Positions 45,182 through 54,177 of a stretch of DNA of 64,000 bases are shown one piece after another. How positions within the stretch are numbered: the first letter of the stretch is position 1; each line of letters opens with the position of its first letter. The DNA comes from Sphingopyxis sp. CCNWLW2 (GTDB taxonomy: Bacteria > Pseudomonadota > Alphaproteobacteria > Sphingomonadales > Sphingomonadaceae). The notes under the pieces are model-generated. The model ran no database searches, had not been told where the DNA came from, and saw only the letters and a program-made list of their open reading frames with translations. A program made the position numbers and the translations under genes. Location of the stretch: positions 1 to 64,000 of the forward strand of contig NZ_JBAWKJ010000002.1 of assembly GCF_037095755.1 (NCBI RefSeq), given 5' to 3'.

Positions 45182-45438
45182 GCCACATTGAAGGCTATGA
45201 AGCGCCGATCCATCGGTCGCTCGCCGAGCCGATCCTGCTTGGCGGCGCACCGCGCGGGCTCGCGATCGTCAACGGCACCATCGCCGCGGCGATGGGGCTC
45301 GGGCTCCAGCAATGGGTCGCTGGCCTCATCCTCTGGGCGCTCGGACACACGCTGATGGTGTTCGCGGCGAAACGCGATCCCGATTTCGCGCCGGTGCTCG
45401 CGCGCCACCTCCGGCAGAAAGGCGAGCTCACATGCTGA
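45178..45438 (+). CDS. trbD: TrbD (VirB3-like) inner-membrane protein
   Basis: 86 aa, ATGA overlap with trbC. It begins with the soluble EGYEAPIHRSLAEPILLGGAPRGLAIVNG, characteristic of TrbD, followed by hydrophobic helices (TIAAAMGLGLQQWVAGLILW). VirB3-like proteins tether the large VirB4 ATPase to the membrane. Upstream in-frame extension is rejected because it lies within trbB/trbC. Confidence 0.92.
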   Translation: MSHIEGYEAPIHRSLAEPILLGGAPRGLAIVNGTIAAAMGLGLQQWVAGLILWALGHTLMVFAAKRDPDFAPVLARHLRQKGELTC

Positions 45439-47894
45439 ACCTTGCAGAATATCGCCCGCGCGCCGACCGGCTCGCCGATCACCTGCCATGGGCGGCGCTC
45501 GTCGCGCCCGGGATCATCCTCAACAAGGACGGGAGTTTCCAGCGCAGCATCGCCTTTCGTGGTCCCGACCTCGACAGCGCGACCGAGGCCGAACTCGTCG
45601 CCGCCTGCGCCCGCGCGAACAATATGCTGCGGCGCTTCGGATCGGGCTGGGCGCTCTTCTTCGAGGCCGAGCGCGTCGCCGCGGCGGGCTATCCCGAGAG
45701 CGACTTTCCCGACGCGGCCTCGTGGCTCGTCGATGCCGAACGGCGCGCCGCGTTCGACGACAAAGAGCGACAGCATTTCGAGAGCCATTTCCACCTGACG
45801 CTCGTCTGGATGCCGCCCGCCGACCAGGCCGACAGCGCCGGGCGCGCACTCATCGAACGTCCGGGCGCCGCGACCGGCGCGCGCGACTGGCGCGAGGCGC
45901 TCGCGCGCTTCGAGGCCGAGAGCCTGCGTGCGATCGACCTCATGGCGAGTTTCATGCCCGAGGTTCGCGCGCTCGATGCCAGCGAGACTCTGACCTATCT
46001 CCACCGCGCGATCTCGCCGCACCGCCACCGCGTCCGTGTACCCGCGACGCCGATGTATCTCGACGCACTGCTCGCCGACACGCCGCTGACGGGCGGGCTC
46101 GAGCCGATGCTCGGCAACCAATATCTGCGGTCGCTGACGATCCTCGGCTTTCCCTCGATCAGCCGCCCCGGCATCTTCGACGCGCTCAACGGACAGGATT
46201 TCGCGTACCGATGGACGACGCGCTTCATCGCGCTCGACAAGGCGGACGCGACCGCTGCGCTGACCAAGCTTCGCCGGCAATGGTTCAACAAGCGCAAGTC
46301 GCTCTCGGCGCTGCTCCGCGAGGTGATGTATAACCAGCCGGCGCAACTGCTCGACAGCGACGCCGACAACAAGGTCATCGACGCCGATGCCGCGCTCCAG
46401 GCGCTCGGCGGCGATCATGTCTCGTTCGGTTATCTGACGACGACGATCACTGTGTCCGATCGCAATTGCGCGCGCGCCGAGGAAAAGCTGCGTGCCGCCG
46501 AACGCATCGTCCACTCGCTCGGTTTCACCGCGATCCGCGAGAGCGTCAACGCGGTCGAAGCCTGGCTATCGAGCCTGCCGGGCCAGACCTATGCCAATGT
46601 CCGCCAGCCGCTCGTCCACAGCCTCAACCTCGCGCATCTGATGCCGCTCTCGTCGGTGTGGGCGGGACCCGACTGGAACCGCCATCTTGGCGGCCCGCCC
46701 CTACTGGTGGCCGAGACCGGCGGTTCGACGCCGTTCCGCCTCTCGACGCATGTCGGCGACGTCGGTCATATGATGATCGCCGGGCCGACGGGGGCAGGGA
46801 AGTCGGTGCTGCTCGCGCTCGTCGCATTGCAGTTCCGCCGTTACGCGGGCGCGCAGCTCTATATCTTCGACAAGGGCAATTCGGCGCGCGCCGCGGTGCT
46901 GGCGATGGGCGGGCGGCATCACGCGCTCGGCGAGGGCGAGGATATGCTCGCTTTCCAGCCGCTCCGCGCGATCGACCGGCCTGAGGAGCGAAGCTGGGCC
47001 GCCGACTGGATCGCGTCGCTCGTCGCGCACGAGGGCGTTGCGGTGACGCCCGATATCAAGGACGCGATCTGGTCGGCGCTGACAAGCCTCGCGAGCGCGC
47101 CGGCGTCGGAACGCACGCTCACCGGTCTGTCGCTGCTCCTCCAGTCGAATGCGCTGAAAGCGGCACTCCAGCCCTTCACGCTCGAAGGTCCGCACGGACG
47201 CCTGCTTGACGCCGCCGAGGAAGGGCTGGCGCTCGGATCGGTCGAATGTTTCGAAACCGAGGCGCTGATGGGGCAGGCGAGTGTGGTCGAACCAGTGCTC
47301 TCCTATCTCTTCCACCGGCTCGACGCGCGCTTCGACGGGCGGCCGACTTTGCTCATCCTCGACGAGGCCTGGATCTTTCTCGACAACCCGCTCTTCGCGG
47401 CGCGCATCCGCGAATGGCTGAAAGTGCTGAGAAAGAAGAATGTCGCGGTGATCTTCGCGACGCAAAGCCTCGCCGATATCTCGAACAGCAGCATCGCGCC
47501 CGCGATCATCGAAAGCTGCCCGCAGCGCATATTGCTCCCGAACGATCGCGCGATCGAGCCGCAGAGCCGCGCGGCCTATGCCGCCTTCGGGCTCAACGAG
47601 GCGCAGATCGAGCTGATCGCGCGCGCGACGCCGAAGCGCCAATATTATCTCCAGTCGGCGCGCGGCAACCGCCTCTTCGAGCTTGGTCTCGGACCCGTCG
47701 CGCTGGCGCTCTGCGGCGCGTCCGATCCGGCGACGCAAGCGCGGATCGACGCCATCCTCGCGGAGCATGGCGAAGCCGATTTCGCGTCGCATTTCCTTCG
47801 CGATGCCGGCCTCGACTGGGCCGCCGACCTGCTCGCCGGCTTTCCCGGCCTCCCCACGACCGATCGACCTGCCCCCCAAGAAGGAGACATGTGA
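45432..47894 (+). CDS. trbE: Conjugal transfer ATPase TrbE (VirB4 family)
   Basis: 820 aa from ATG 45432, overlapping the end of trbD by 7 bp. The N-terminal CagE/TrbE domain begins LNLAEYRPRADRLADHLPWA. The C-terminal ATPase domain has Walker A MIAGPTGAGKSVLLALVAL and Walker B PTLLILDEAWIFLDNPLF. It is the largest energising subunit of the mating-pair apparatus. Its stop overlaps the trbJ start by one base, with AAGGAG for trbJ lying in its last codons. Confidence 0.95.
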   Translation: MLNLAEYRPRADRLADHLPWAALVAPGIILNKDGSFQRSIAFRGPDLDSATEAELVAACARANNMLRRFGSGWALFFEAERVAAAGYPESDFPDAASWLVDAERRAAFDDKERQHFESHFHLTLVWMPPADQADSAGRALIERPGAATGARDWREALARFEAESLRAIDLMASFMPEVRALDASETLTYLHRAISPHRHRVRVPATPMYLDALLADTPLTGGLEPMLGNQYLRSLTILGFPSISRPGIFDALNGQDFAYRWTTRFIALDKADATAALTKLRRQWFNKRKSLSALLREVMYNQPAQLLDSDADNKVIDADAALQALGGDHVSFGYLTTTITVSDRNCARAEEKLRAAERIVHSLGFTAIRESVNAVEAWLSSLPGQTYANVRQPLVHSLNLAHLMPLSSVWAGPDWNRHLGGPPLLVAETGGSTPFRLSTHVGDVGHMMIAGPTGAGKSVLLALVALQFRRYAGAQLYIFDKGNSARAAVLAMGGRHHALGEGEDMLAFQPLRAIDRPEERSWAADWIASLVAHEGVAVTPDIKDAIWSALTSLASAPASERTLTGLSLLLQSNALKAALQPFTLEGPHGRLLDAAEEGLALGSVECFETEALMGQASVVEPVLSYLFHRLDARFDGRPTLLILDEAWIFLDNPLFAARIREWLKVLRKKNVAVIFATQSLADISNSSIAPAIIESCPQRILLPNDRAIEPQSRAAYAAFGLNEAQIELIARATPKRQYYLQSARGNRLFELGLGPVALALCGASDPATQARIDAILAEHGEADFASHFLRDAGLDWAADLLAGFPGLPTTDRPAPQEGDM

Positions 47895-48610
47895 TGAAGA
47901 CGCTTGCCCATATGCTGCTCGCCGCCGCCGCCATTCCGGCGTTGCTGCTTGCCGTGCCACCCGCCGCTGCGATGCCGGTGTTCGATCAGGCGAATTACTC
48001 GCAGAACCTGCTCACCGCCGCGCGTACGCTCAAGCAGATCGACCAGCAAATCAGGCAGTTGCAAAACGAGGCGCAGATGCTCTCCAACATGGACAAGCAT
48101 CTGAGGCGCGTCGATTTCCCCGAGCTCGCGAAGCTCAAGGACAATCTCGCGCGCGTCGAGGCGCTGATGGAGAAGGCCGAAGGCGTCGATTTCGGCGTCG
48201 ACCAGCTCGACGCGCGCATGGCGGCGCTCTTCCCGAAGGACGTCTCCGGCCTGACCCGGTCAGCGAGCGTCGCGCAAGCCAAGGCTCGCCTCGAGGCGGC
48301 CATGGCGTCGTACCGCCGCACACTCGCAGTCCAGTCCAGGATCGCCGCCGACGTCAAGGAGGATGCCGCGGTGCTCGCCGAGGTCGCGGCGCGGAGTTCG
48401 AGTGCGGAGGGTAGCCTGCAGGCGCAACAGGCGACCAACCAGCTTCTCGCGCTCGCCGCCAAGCAGCAGATGCAGCTCCAGCAGATGATGGCGGCCGCCT
48501 ATGAGGCCGACATGCTCGACCGCGCGCGCGCGGCGCAGAGCGCGGCCGAAGCGCGCGAGCGCATGCGCCGCTTCCTCGGGGACGGCAAGGCCTACACCCC
48601 GATCCGCTGA
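47894..48610 (+). CDS. trbJ: TrbJ (VirB5-like) periplasmic transfer protein
   Basis: 238 aa from ATG 47894, 7 nt after AAGGAG. Signal peptide (LLAAAAIPALLLAVPPAAAM), then long helices typical of TrbJ/VirB5 (NYSQNLLTAARTLKQIDQQI, LQNEAQMLSNMDKHL). VirB5-type proteins sit at the pilus tip and adhere to recipients. The end RRFLGDGKAYTPIR resembles the end of the EexN-like protein at 33471-33683. A 116-bp gap without a gene follows, where many trb clusters carry trbK. Confidence 0.93.
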   Translation: MKTLAHMLLAAAAIPALLLAVPPAAAMPVFDQANYSQNLLTAARTLKQIDQQIRQLQNEAQMLSNMDKHLRRVDFPELAKLKDNLARVEALMEKAEGVDFGVDQLDARMAALFPKDVSGLTRSASVAQAKARLEAAMASYRRTLAVQSRIAADVKEDAAVLAEVAARSSSAEGSLQAQQATNQLLALAAKQQMQLQQMMAAAYEADMLDRARAAQSAAEARERMRRFLGDGKAYTPIR

Positions 48611-48726
48611 CCAGCGACACGAACGGCGCGAGGCTGCCCCTCTCCTGGCCCGCCGTTCGCCGCGGGGTCTTGCATGCTCCCCTGCGAGGCCCCGCGGACC
48701 CTTCATCCCCTTCGAAAGCCCGCCCG

Positions 48727-50049
48727 ATGGACGACCTCAATGTCATCGACCGCTTCATGGAAGCCTTCATCCGCTACATCGACAGCGGGTTCGGGCTGCT
48801 CGGCGGCGATGTCGCTTTCCTCACCAGCATATTGATCGGTATCGACATCACGCTCGCCGGACTCTTCTGGGCAATGGGCGGCGAGAATGACGTCATCGCG
48901 AAGCTGCTGAAGAAGATCCTCTATGTCGGCGTATTCGCCTTCATCATCGGTAACTTCGGGGCACTTTCGGATATTATCTTCCGCTCCTTCGCGGGGCTTG
49001 GCATCACTGCCGGCGGCGGCACGATCTCGGCCGAAGACCTTCTGAAGCCCGGACGACTTGCCGGTGCTGGGTTCGAGGCGGCGCATCCGCTCATCGACCA
49101 GATCAAGGACATGCTCGGGCCGATCGCCTTTTTCGAGAATTTTCTCGAGATCGTGGTGCTGCTGATCGCCTGGGTCCTCACGATCCTCGCCTTCTTCATC
49201 CTCGCAATCCAGCTCTTCATCACGCTGATCGAGTTCAAGCTGACGAGCCTCGCGGGCTTCGCGCTCATGCCCTTTGCCCTCTGGAACCGGACCGCCTTCC
49301 TCGCCGAACGCGTGCTCGGCAGCATCATCTCATCAGGCGTCAAGGTGATGGTGCTCGGCGTGATCGTCGGCATCGGCTCGGGCTTCTTTCCCGATTTTCT
49401 GACGACGATGGCGGGCTCCGAGCCCGACGTCGAGGAAGCGATGTCGCTCGCACTCGGTGCTTTGGCTCTGCTCGGGCTCGGTATCTACGGCCCCGGCATC
49501 GCATCGGGCCTCGTCGCGGGAGCACCGCAGCTGGGCGCAGGCGCCGCGGTCGGGACGGTCGCCGCAGCCGCAGGCACAATGATTGTCGCCGGCGGCGCCG
49601 GCATAGCCGCCGCACGCGCAGGCGGCGGTGCCGCGCTCGGCGCCGTCCGCGCCGGGACGTCGATGGGGGCGGCCGCATCGACGTCGTACAAGCTCGGGCA
49701 GGAAACCTCGGGATCGCAAACGGTCGGCGCCGGTCTCGCGGGCGTCGCAACCGCGACCAAGGGCGCGGCGGTCAATGCTGCGCGCCGCGCCGGCAGCTCG
49801 CTCGGGATCGCCGACGCGGCCGCTGCCGGGCGCGACGCCGCCTGGAACGCCGGAAACCAGAGCAAGAGCCCGGCTTCGCCGCCGTCGAACGAACATGCCG
49901 CCGCGTCGGCTGCACCGCCCGCGTGGGCGACCGACCTCAAGGCTGACCAGCGCCGTCGCTCGGCGCGGCAGACCGCCGCCCATGTGATTTCCGACGGGAG
50001 CCGCGGCGGCAGCGGCGCAAGCCCCGACATCGCCGAAAAGGAGGATTGA
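48727..50049 (+). CDS. trbL: TrbL (VirB6-like) polytopic inner-membrane protein
   Basis: 440 aa. Several hydrophobic helices between residues about 20 and 300 (VAFLTSILIGIDITLAGLFW, IVVLLIAWVLTILAFFILAI, VKVMVLGVIVGIGSGFF) are followed by a long Gly/Ala-rich and Ser-rich cytoplasmic tail, the usual TrbL arrangement. It forms part of the inner-membrane translocation channel. The start at ATG 48727 is chosen because the upstream in-frame residues belong to the trbJ-trbL gap. Confidence 0.93.
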   Translation: MDDLNVIDRFMEAFIRYIDSGFGLLGGDVAFLTSILIGIDITLAGLFWAMGGENDVIAKLLKKILYVGVFAFIIGNFGALSDIIFRSFAGLGITAGGGTISAEDLLKPGRLAGAGFEAAHPLIDQIKDMLGPIAFFENFLEIVVLLIAWVLTILAFFILAIQLFITLIEFKLTSLAGFALMPFALWNRTAFLAERVLGSIISSGVKVMVLGVIVGIGSGFFPDFLTTMAGSEPDVEEAMSLALGALALLGLGIYGPGIASGLVAGAPQLGAGAAVGTVAAAAGTMIVAGGAGIAAARAGGGAALGAVRAGTSMGAAASTSYKLGQETSGSQTVGAGLAGVATATKGAAVNAARRAGSSLGIADAAAAGRDAAWNAGNQSKSPASPPSNEHAAASAAPPAWATDLKADQRRRSARQTAAHVISDGSRGGSGASPDIAEKED

Positions 50050-50053
50050 TCCG

Positions 50054-50839
50054 ATGAAGTTCAGACGACCTATTCAACGCTACGGGCGGACTCCCGAGCC
50101 TGTCACGCCCTATCAGCGCGCCGGCCAGGCGTGGGACGACCGGATCGGCGCCGCGCGCGTTCAGGCGCGAAACTGGCGGATCATGGCGTTCGGCGGGCTG
50201 CTGCTTTCGACCGGGCTCGCCGGCGGCCTGGTCTGGCAGTCGGTGCAGAGCCGCGTGACGCCCTATGTGGTCGAGGTCGACCGGCTCGGCGAGGCGCGCA
50301 GCGTTGCCCCCGCGGTGGCCGATTACAATCCGACTGACCCACAGATCGCATGGGCCCTCGGCCGTTTTATCGCGAATGTTCGCGGCATATCGCTCGATCC
50401 GGTGCTGATGCGCGAGAATTGGCTCGCCGCCTATGATTTCGCGGGCGAACGCGGCGCCCTGTTCCTCAACGAATTTGCCCGCAGCAGCGATCCCTTCGCG
50501 CAGGTCGGCACGCGCTCGGTCTCGGTCGAGATCACCAGCGTCGTGCGCGCCTCACCGCGATCGTGGCAGGTGAAGTGGAAGGAGAGCGCCTATGAGCGCG
50601 GCAGCCTCGCCGCGACTTCGCGCTGGACCGCAATGCTGACCGTTGCCGTCAAACCGCCGCGTTCCGCCGATGTCCTCCGCAGGAACCCGCTCGGTCTCTA
50701 TGTCGAGGCCATCGACTGGAGCCGCGAATATGAGCGCGAGGAGCGGGCGCCTGCGGCCAGGAGCGTTCCGCCGCCGGTGGACGAACTGCTCGTCGATACC
50801 CCTCCCGTTCCCGCAACCGCCGAAGGAGCCCTGCCATGA
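50054..50839 (+). CDS. trbF: TrbF (VirB8-like) transfer protein
   Basis: 261 aa. A short cytoplasmic segment (TPYQRAGQAWDDRIGAARVQ), one membrane helix (WRIMAFGGLLLSTGLAGGLVW) and a periplasmic VirB8 domain (VTPYVVEVDRLGEARSV, WQVKWKESAYERGSL) define the protein. VirB8 homologues nucleate assembly of the secretion core. It overlaps trbG by 4 bp (ATGA). Confidence 0.94.
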   Translation: MKFRRPIQRYGRTPEPVTPYQRAGQAWDDRIGAARVQARNWRIMAFGGLLLSTGLAGGLVWQSVQSRVTPYVVEVDRLGEARSVAPAVADYNPTDPQIAWALGRFIANVRGISLDPVLMRENWLAAYDFAGERGALFLNEFARSSDPFAQVGTRSVSVEITSVVRASPRSWQVKWKESAYERGSLAATSRWTAMLTVAVKPPRSADVLRRNPLGLYVEAIDWSREYEREERAPAARSVPPPVDELLVDTPPVPATAEGALP

Positions 50840-51660
50840 TCTGCTTTCGCCCGATCCTTGCCGCCGCCGGTGCGGCAGTCCTGAGCTCATCCGCCAGCGC
50901 CGGACCCGGACCGGTCGAGCGTGTCCGTGCGGCGGCGGCCGCAGCAGTCAAGGAGCCGCGTACGCAGGACTACCGCGGCGCGATCCAGACCTATGCTTAT
51001 GTCGAAGGCGGGGTCTACCGCCTCGTCACCGCGCCCGAGCATGTTACCGACATCGCGCTTCAGCCGGGCGAAGCGCTCGTCGCGGTCGCGGCGGGCGATA
51101 CCGCGCGCTGGACGGTCGGCGATACGACGAGCGGGGCGGGGGATGAGCGTCGCGTCCATATCATGATCAAGCCCCTCGCGCCCGGCCTCGCCACCAATCT
51201 CATCATCACGACCGACCGGCGCGTCTATCACCTCGCGCTCGCGAGCACCGCGCGCACGGCGATGGCGGCGGTCTCCTGGACCTATCCGCACGACAGTCTT
51301 CTCGCGATCGAGCGCGCCGCAACTGCAACGCGCGCGGCGATTGAGGCGCGTCCGGCGGTCGACCCGGTCCGTCTCGACTTCGGGTATAGGATCAGTGGCG
51401 ACAAGCCCGCCTGGCGTCCCTTGCGCGCCTTCGACGACGGACGGCAGGTCTATATCGAGTTCCCCGCGACATTAGGGCAGGGCGAGGCGCCGCCGCTGTT
51501 CGTGACCGGCGAGGCGAAAACCCCCGAACTGGTCAACTACCGCGTCAACGGGCGCTTTTATGTTGTCGACCGCCTCTTCGACCGCGCCGAGCTCCGCCAT
51601 GGGACGAAGCGCCAGACAGTCGTCCGCATCGTTCGCACGCGGCCCGGAGCGAGCCGGTGA
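50836..51660 (+). CDS. trbG: TrbG (VirB9-like) transfer protein
   Basis: 274 aa. Signal peptide (LAAAGAAVLSSSASAGPG), then a VirB9 N-terminal beta domain (GAIQTYAYVEGGVYRLVTAPEHVTDIALQPGE) and a C-terminal domain (LDFGYRISGDKPAWRPLRAFDDGRQVYIEFP, with YRVNGRFYVVDRLFDRAELR). It forms the outer-membrane core complex with TrbI. The stop overlaps the GTG start of trbI. Confidence 0.94.
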   Translation: MICFRPILAAAGAAVLSSSASAGPGPVERVRAAAAAAVKEPRTQDYRGAIQTYAYVEGGVYRLVTAPEHVTDIALQPGEALVAVAAGDTARWTVGDTTSGAGDERRVHIMIKPLAPGLATNLIITTDRRVYHLALASTARTAMAAVSWTYPHDSLLAIERAATATRAAIEARPAVDPVRLDFGYRISGDKPAWRPLRAFDDGRQVYIEFPATLGQGEAPPLFVTGEAKTPELVNYRVNGRFYVVDRLFDRAELRHGTKRQTVVRIVRTRPGASR

Positions 51661-52913
51661 GCGCGTCGGACATGCCGGTGCGCGATGACAGGGAGGACGC
51701 GCCGCCGAAGGTTGGAGTTGAACCGCCTGATCCGGCTCCCGACGGTTCCGCGCCGTCGCCACCCAAGGTCGATCCCGAGAGCCTCGTCCTGCGCGGAAGC
51801 CCGCGCCGCGTCGTCCGCTTCCGGCGCGAGTTGATCATCGGCATTGCCGCCGTCGGCGCGCTGGCGATCGCAGCGACCGCCTGGATCGCGCTCAGCCCCA
51901 CGTCGTTCAAGCTTGCCGCGAGTGGCGACGAGATGTTCGAAGCAAGGGAGGCCCGCTCGCCCGAGGCGCTCGCCGCTGCGCCGGGTAGCTATGATGCGAT
52001 CCCGAAGCTTGGCCCGCCGCTACCCGGAGACCTTGGGCGCCCGATCCTCGCGCATCAGCGCAAGCTGGCAGGGGAAGGCGAGGCGATGCCTGCCGATCCC
52101 GCCGCAGATGCGGCCGCCGCCGCCCGCGAAAAGGCCTTGGCGGACCGGGCGGCGGCGCGCCAATCTGCGGTGCTGATGTCGCTCGGCGGTCGTGGCGGGG
52201 CGGCCGACTTTTTGGGCGTTGGCACAGCATCGGTGTCTGCGAAGCCAGGCGAGGCGGTTCCGGCGGCCGCGGGCATTGGTCCGGCGACCGGCAGTGCGGC
52301 GGCCGCTGGCGCCACGGAGGTCAGCGCGTACCGGATCCAGCCTCCGGCCTCGCCGTGGATCGTGAGCAGCGGCAGCATCATCGCGGCGAACCTCGTGACC
52401 GGGCTCGACAGTGACCTGCCCGGCATCGTCGTCGCGCAGATCAGTGAGAATGTTTATGACAGCATCACCGGACGCACGCTCCTCATTCCGCAGGGCGCGC
52501 GGCTTCTCGGGCGTTACGAAAGCAATATTGCCTTCGGCCAGCGCCGCGCCTTTGTCGTTTGGCAGCGCATCATCTGGCCCGACGGATCGTCACTGACGCT
52601 CGACAACGCGCCCGCGAGCGATGCCGCGGGATATGCCGGGCTTGCAGACAAGGTCGACTTTCACAGCTGGGCTTTGCTCAAGGGCGTCGGTCTCGCGACG
52701 CTGCTCGGTGTCGGTACCGAGCTCGGCTTCGGGAGCGACGAGAGCGAGCTTGTCCGCGCGATGCGCGAGTCCGCACAGACCAACGGCGCCCGCGCGGGCG
52801 ACCGCATTGTCGAGCGGAACCTCGACATCCCGCCGACCATCCGCGTCCGGCCCGGCTGGCCGTTCCGTGTGATCGTCCACCGCGATCTCATCCTCGCGCC
52901 GTGGAGGCCATGA
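51657..52913 (+). CDS. trbI: TrbI (VirB10-like) transfer protein
   Basis: 418 aa, GTG start overlapping trbG. A proline-rich N-terminus, one membrane helix (LIIGIAAVGALAIAATAWIA), an Ala-rich periplasmic stretch and the C-terminal VirB10 domain (SSGSIIAANLVTGLDSDLPGIVVAQISENVYD, IPQGARLLGRYE, RPGWPFRVIVHRDLIL). VirB10 proteins span both membranes and gate the channel. It is the last structural trb gene; the DUF2274 gene starts on its stop codon. Confidence 0.95.
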   Translation: MSASDMPVRDDREDAPPKVGVEPPDPAPDGSAPSPPKVDPESLVLRGSPRRVVRFRRELIIGIAAVGALAIAATAWIALSPTSFKLAASGDEMFEAREARSPEALAAAPGSYDAIPKLGPPLPGDLGRPILAHQRKLAGEGEAMPADPAADAAAAAREKALADRAAARQSAVLMSLGGRGGAADFLGVGTASVSAKPGEAVPAAAGIGPATGSAAAAGATEVSAYRIQPPASPWIVSSGSIIAANLVTGLDSDLPGIVVAQISENVYDSITGRTLLIPQGARLLGRYESNIAFGQRRAFVVWQRIIWPDGSSLTLDNAPASDAAGYAGLADKVDFHSWALLKGVGLATLLGVGTELGFGSDESELVRAMRESAQTNGARAGDRIVERNLDIPPTIRVRPGWPFRVIVHRDLILAPWRP

Positions 52914-53128
52914 TGCCCGATATCAAACTCGCTAAGATCCCCGATCGCAAGCCCGTGAAGCTCGTCGTCGAGATGCTGCCCGACCTCGAACAAGCGCTCG
53001 CGGATTACGCCGACGTATATGCGTCCACATATGGGCAACGCGAGAAGCCGAGCGATCTTGTTCCCTACATGCTGTGGTCATTTCTTGAAGGCGACCGCGC
53101 TTTCATGCGCTCCCGTTCGAAGTCATGA
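52910..53128 (+). CDS. DUF2274 protein of trb clusters
   Basis: 72 aa. It starts with ATGATG over the trbI stop, with GGAGG upstream. The sequence LAKIPDRKPVKLVVEMLPDLEQALADYADVYASTYG...PSDLVPYMLWSFLEGDRAF is the conserved DUF2274 pattern found directly after trbI in integrative conjugative elements. Its function is unknown; the RHH-like appearance suggests DNA binding. Confidence 0.85.
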   Translation: MMPDIKLAKIPDRKPVKLVVEMLPDLEQALADYADVYASTYGQREKPSDLVPYMLWSFLEGDRAFMRSRSKS

Positions 53129-53154
53129 GGAGCCAGACCCGCGACAGGAGCGGT

Positions 53155-53361
53155 ATGTCAATCATCTCGGCGCAGGAGATGTTCGGGGACTTGCCGGTGG
53201 AACCGATTTGCGTGCGTGTTTCGGTGGCGGTGAAGCTGACAGGCATTAGCCGGTCTACCCTCTACGAACTCATTGCAGACGGCGAGCTCGAAGTGTCGAA
53301 AGTCGGTCGGTCGACCTTCATTCGCTACGAGAGTCTCAAGCGCCTTTTCGAGCGACAATAG
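53155..53361 (+). CDS. AlpA/excisionase-like helix-turn-helix protein
   Basis: 68 aa from ATG 53155 with AGGAG 5 nt upstream; an ATG at 53125 overlapping the DUF2274 stop lacks a ribosome-binding site. The winged HTH VRVSVAVKLTGISRSTLYELIADGELEVSKVGRSTFIRYESLKRLF is typical of MerR/AlpA-like excisionase or regulatory proteins. It lies 200 bp from the att-like sequence. An excisionase or activator role is likely, but the partner integrase is not in the window. Confidence 0.75.
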   Translation: MSIISAQEMFGDLPVEPICVRVSVAVKLTGISRSTLYELIADGELEVSKVGRSTFIRYESLKRLFERQ

Positions 53362-53493
53362 GCTCCTGCGCGGCTGACGAGACGTGGCCAAGTTGGTCTT
53401 TCCGCTTTGACGAATCAGGTGTTAGAATGTAGCGGACGGGTAAGCGATCAAGCGTTCCCTGTTTAGGAAACGAACCCGACACACGAAACCGAG

Positions 53494-53514
53494 TGGGGGC
53501 CAGTTTGGGGGCCA
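53494..53514. repeat. Paired TGGGGGCCA direct repeats near the att-like site
   Basis: TGGGGGCCA occurs at 53494-53502 and 53506-53514, 12 bp apart and about 50 bp inside the att-like sequence. Such short direct repeats next to a tRNA-type att core are typical of integrase arm-binding sites. Confidence 0.5.
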
Positions 53515-53563
53515 CGGCGAAAAATCGAAACTAGAAGACCTCGGATATCAGTTGGCTAGGAGC

Positions 53564-53590
53564 CGGATTGGAATCCCGCTACCTCCACCA
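53564..53590 (+). mobile_element. att-like sequence: displaced tRNA/tmRNA 3' end
   Basis: CGGATTGGAATCCC followed by GCTACCTCCACCA reads as the T-arm, acceptor strand and CCA of a tRNA or tmRNA, but the upstream sequence does not form the rest of such an RNA and the T-arm is only partly paired. This is what remains at one junction when an element integrates into a tRNA/tmRNA 3' end. A matching copy with an intact RNA gene was not found elsewhere in the window. Confidence 0.6.
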
Positions 53591-53791
53591 AAATCCTGCA
53601 TCGATGAGGCGAAATCTCCGGCTTCGGCTGGTCGCCGTTTTGCGCCGGTAAGGCCCCGGAACCCGCGGCAACATGCCGGCGTTATCCATCTGCCTGAACC
53701 GATGCACAGCCGGACAGAATCGCGTTGTTTGCGCGGCGTCGCTCGGCTTGGACCGGCCGGGTGGGGGGCATTAACGATCAGGAGAATTCCT

Positions 53792-54091
53792 ATGTCCCCG
53801 TCTCTGAAAAAACTAGCACCCGTGGTTGTGATTTTGGCCGGTTCCCTGGGCTTGGGCGGCTGCGCGACCAAAGGCTTTGTGCGCGAGCAGGTCGCCGTGG
53901 TGAGCCAGCGCGTCGATGCACTCGAAGCGCAATTGCAGGCGACCGACGCCACCGCGAAGCAGGCATTGACCGAAGCGCAGGCCGCATCGGGGCAGGCGCA
54001 GAATAATGGCCAGCGCCTCGATCAGCTGAGCGGCCGCGTCGATGGCATCGAACAGCGCATGCAGGCGCAGCAGAAGCGGCCGCGCAATTGA
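53792..54091 (+). CDS. Small Lpp-like outer-membrane lipoprotein
   Basis: 99 aa from ATG 53792, preceded by CAGGAG. The signal LKKLAPVVVILAGSLGLGGC ends in the lipobox LGGC (Cys23). The mature part is a continuous heptad-like helix (VREQVAVVSQRVDALEAQLQ, AQNNGQRLDQLSGRVDGIEQ), so a coiled-coil lipoprotein anchored in the outer membrane is likely. It is the first chromosomal gene after the att-like site and is followed by an L,D-transpeptidase, which in other bacteria can attach Lpp-type proteins to peptidoglycan. Confidence 0.8.
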   Translation: MSPSLKKLAPVVVILAGSLGLGGCATKGFVREQVAVVSQRVDALEAQLQATDATAKQALTEAQAASGQAQNNGQRLDQLSGRVDGIEQRMQAQQKRPRN

Positions 54092-54177
54092 CGCGACACG
54101 GCGGAAATTGTTGAGACCGTGATTTTCGGCGCCGTCGCCCGCGGGCGACGGCGCCCACTATTCGAGTGCATCGACCT

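Larger units (their letters stand above)
53362..53791. other. Right end of the mobile element and gene-free junction
   Basis: About 430 bp without a supported gene. It contains an imperfect inverted repeat near 53451-53472 (CGTTCCCT-GTTT-AGGAAACG), the paired TGGGGGCCA repeats, the att-like tRNA/tmRNA 3' end and then the promoter region of the downstream lipoprotein. Confidence 0.55.

Noticed and set aside
48611..48726. trbK between trbJ and trbL
   Set aside because: The gap contains no frame with a signal peptide, lipobox or EexN/TrbK pattern.
53250..53590. An intact tmRNA or tRNA ending at the CCA
   Set aside because: The 5' half, anticodon or tag region cannot be found upstream; that space is occupied by the AlpA-like gene and spacer, so only a displaced 3' end is supported.
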